Shown piece by piece: positions 63,815 through 64,000 of a stretch of DNA of 64,000 nucleotides. Positions within the stretch are counted from its first letter, which is position 1, and every line of letters begins with the position of its first letter. A program made the translations under genes and the position numbers. The DNA comes from Lucinisca nassula (taxonomy: Eukaryota; Mollusca; Bivalvia; Lucinida; Lucinidae), in contig OY757012.1 of the NCBI GenBank assembly GCA_963580285.1, forward strand, positions 169,496,652 to 169,560,651, in the 5' to 3' direction. Below the pieces are notes generated by a model. The model was not told the origin of the DNA. It was given only the letters and a program-made list of their open reading frames with translations, and did not search any database.

Positions 63815-64000
63815 GTTTTGACCCTTATCCTGCTGTTTGACTATCAACCAATCAAATTACTTTATATAATGTATTCGTTTAATACAAAAACAGAATGACA
63901 ACCAGTGCATATCCTGATCAGATGGCTTCTTCTTCAGAAGCCATCTGATAAGGATGTAAACTGTTTGCAAAGGTAGAGATTGTCGTGTTCAGCGGGATAA
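63815..64000. mobile_element. Hairpin MITE, family D, at window end
   Basis: TGACCCTTATCCTGCTGTTT, ACCAATCAAATTACTTTATA, hairpin CCTGATCAGATGGCTTCTTC and complement, then GTCGTGTTCAGCGGGATAA, cut by the window edge. Confidence 0.7.

Overview
The window is repeat-dense eukaryotic DNA, very probably from a bivalve mollusc. The grounds are SINEs, palindromic MITEs, divergent tandem arrays and retroelement families typical of bivalve genomes, plus introns with GT/AG borders and no operon-like gene packing. Species and genus cannot be fixed from the sequence. There is no CRISPR array, no intact rRNA or tRNA gene and no long host gene. Almost all long reading frames are mobile-element remains.

Host-gene signal is thin. 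One minus-strand exon (22055-22296) encodes the start of a SPEC3/Stum domain and ends in a splice donor. A plus-strand ATG exon at 62885 encodes a signal peptide and can be spliced to a tiny second exon with a poly(A) signal. A plus-strand exon-like frame lies at 9663-9812. The first is reasonably secure; the other two are candidates.

Layout: 1-3.4 kb holds a broken LINE with two insertions. 5-13 kb is a mosaic of palindromic MITEs (families called A and B here), AAAC-tailed SINEs with target duplications, a hAT-like MITE and microsatellites. 13.8-18 kb carries more MITEs, a divergent 1.1 kb repeat and a mariner pseudogene. 18.2-21 kb holds the 5' part of an LTR retrotransposon (PBS, gag, zinc knuckle) cut by MITEs and a SINE. 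22-25 kb is the SPEC3/Stum locus plus CRE-octamer-rich inverted repeats. 25.5-28 kb is a mariner beside a Penelope-like retroelement (PLE) fragment. 29-34 kb has 5S-rRNA-derived repeats and a minus-strand PLE. 34-35.3 kb is a tandem array. 36.6-40.4 kb is a terminal-inverted-repeat element encoding a Ulp1-type (C48) protease fused to a PHD finger, split by a PLE. 41.5-43.2 kb is a ~170-bp tandem array invaded by PLE tails. 43.4-46.4 kb is a mosaic PLE copy, part of which shows extreme A-to-G hypermutation. 46.4-53.9 kb has GT-repeat units, MITEs, a deleted mariner and a LINE tail. 54.75-59.75 kb is a 5-kb inverted duplication. 59.6-60.9 kb continues a LINE, followed by a ~140-bp tandem array and more MITEs.

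Most striking: (1) the A-to-G hypermutated PLE segment (41 of 47 differences A to G, none G to A, in one 230-nt hand alignment with a paralogue in the same window), which looks like ADAR-type editing fixed in DNA; (2) the C48-PHD element, whose protease domain is restored when the inserted PLE is mentally removed and in which no transposase is visible; (3) the 5-kb inverted duplication. All similarity statements come from reading the sequence; no database search was run.
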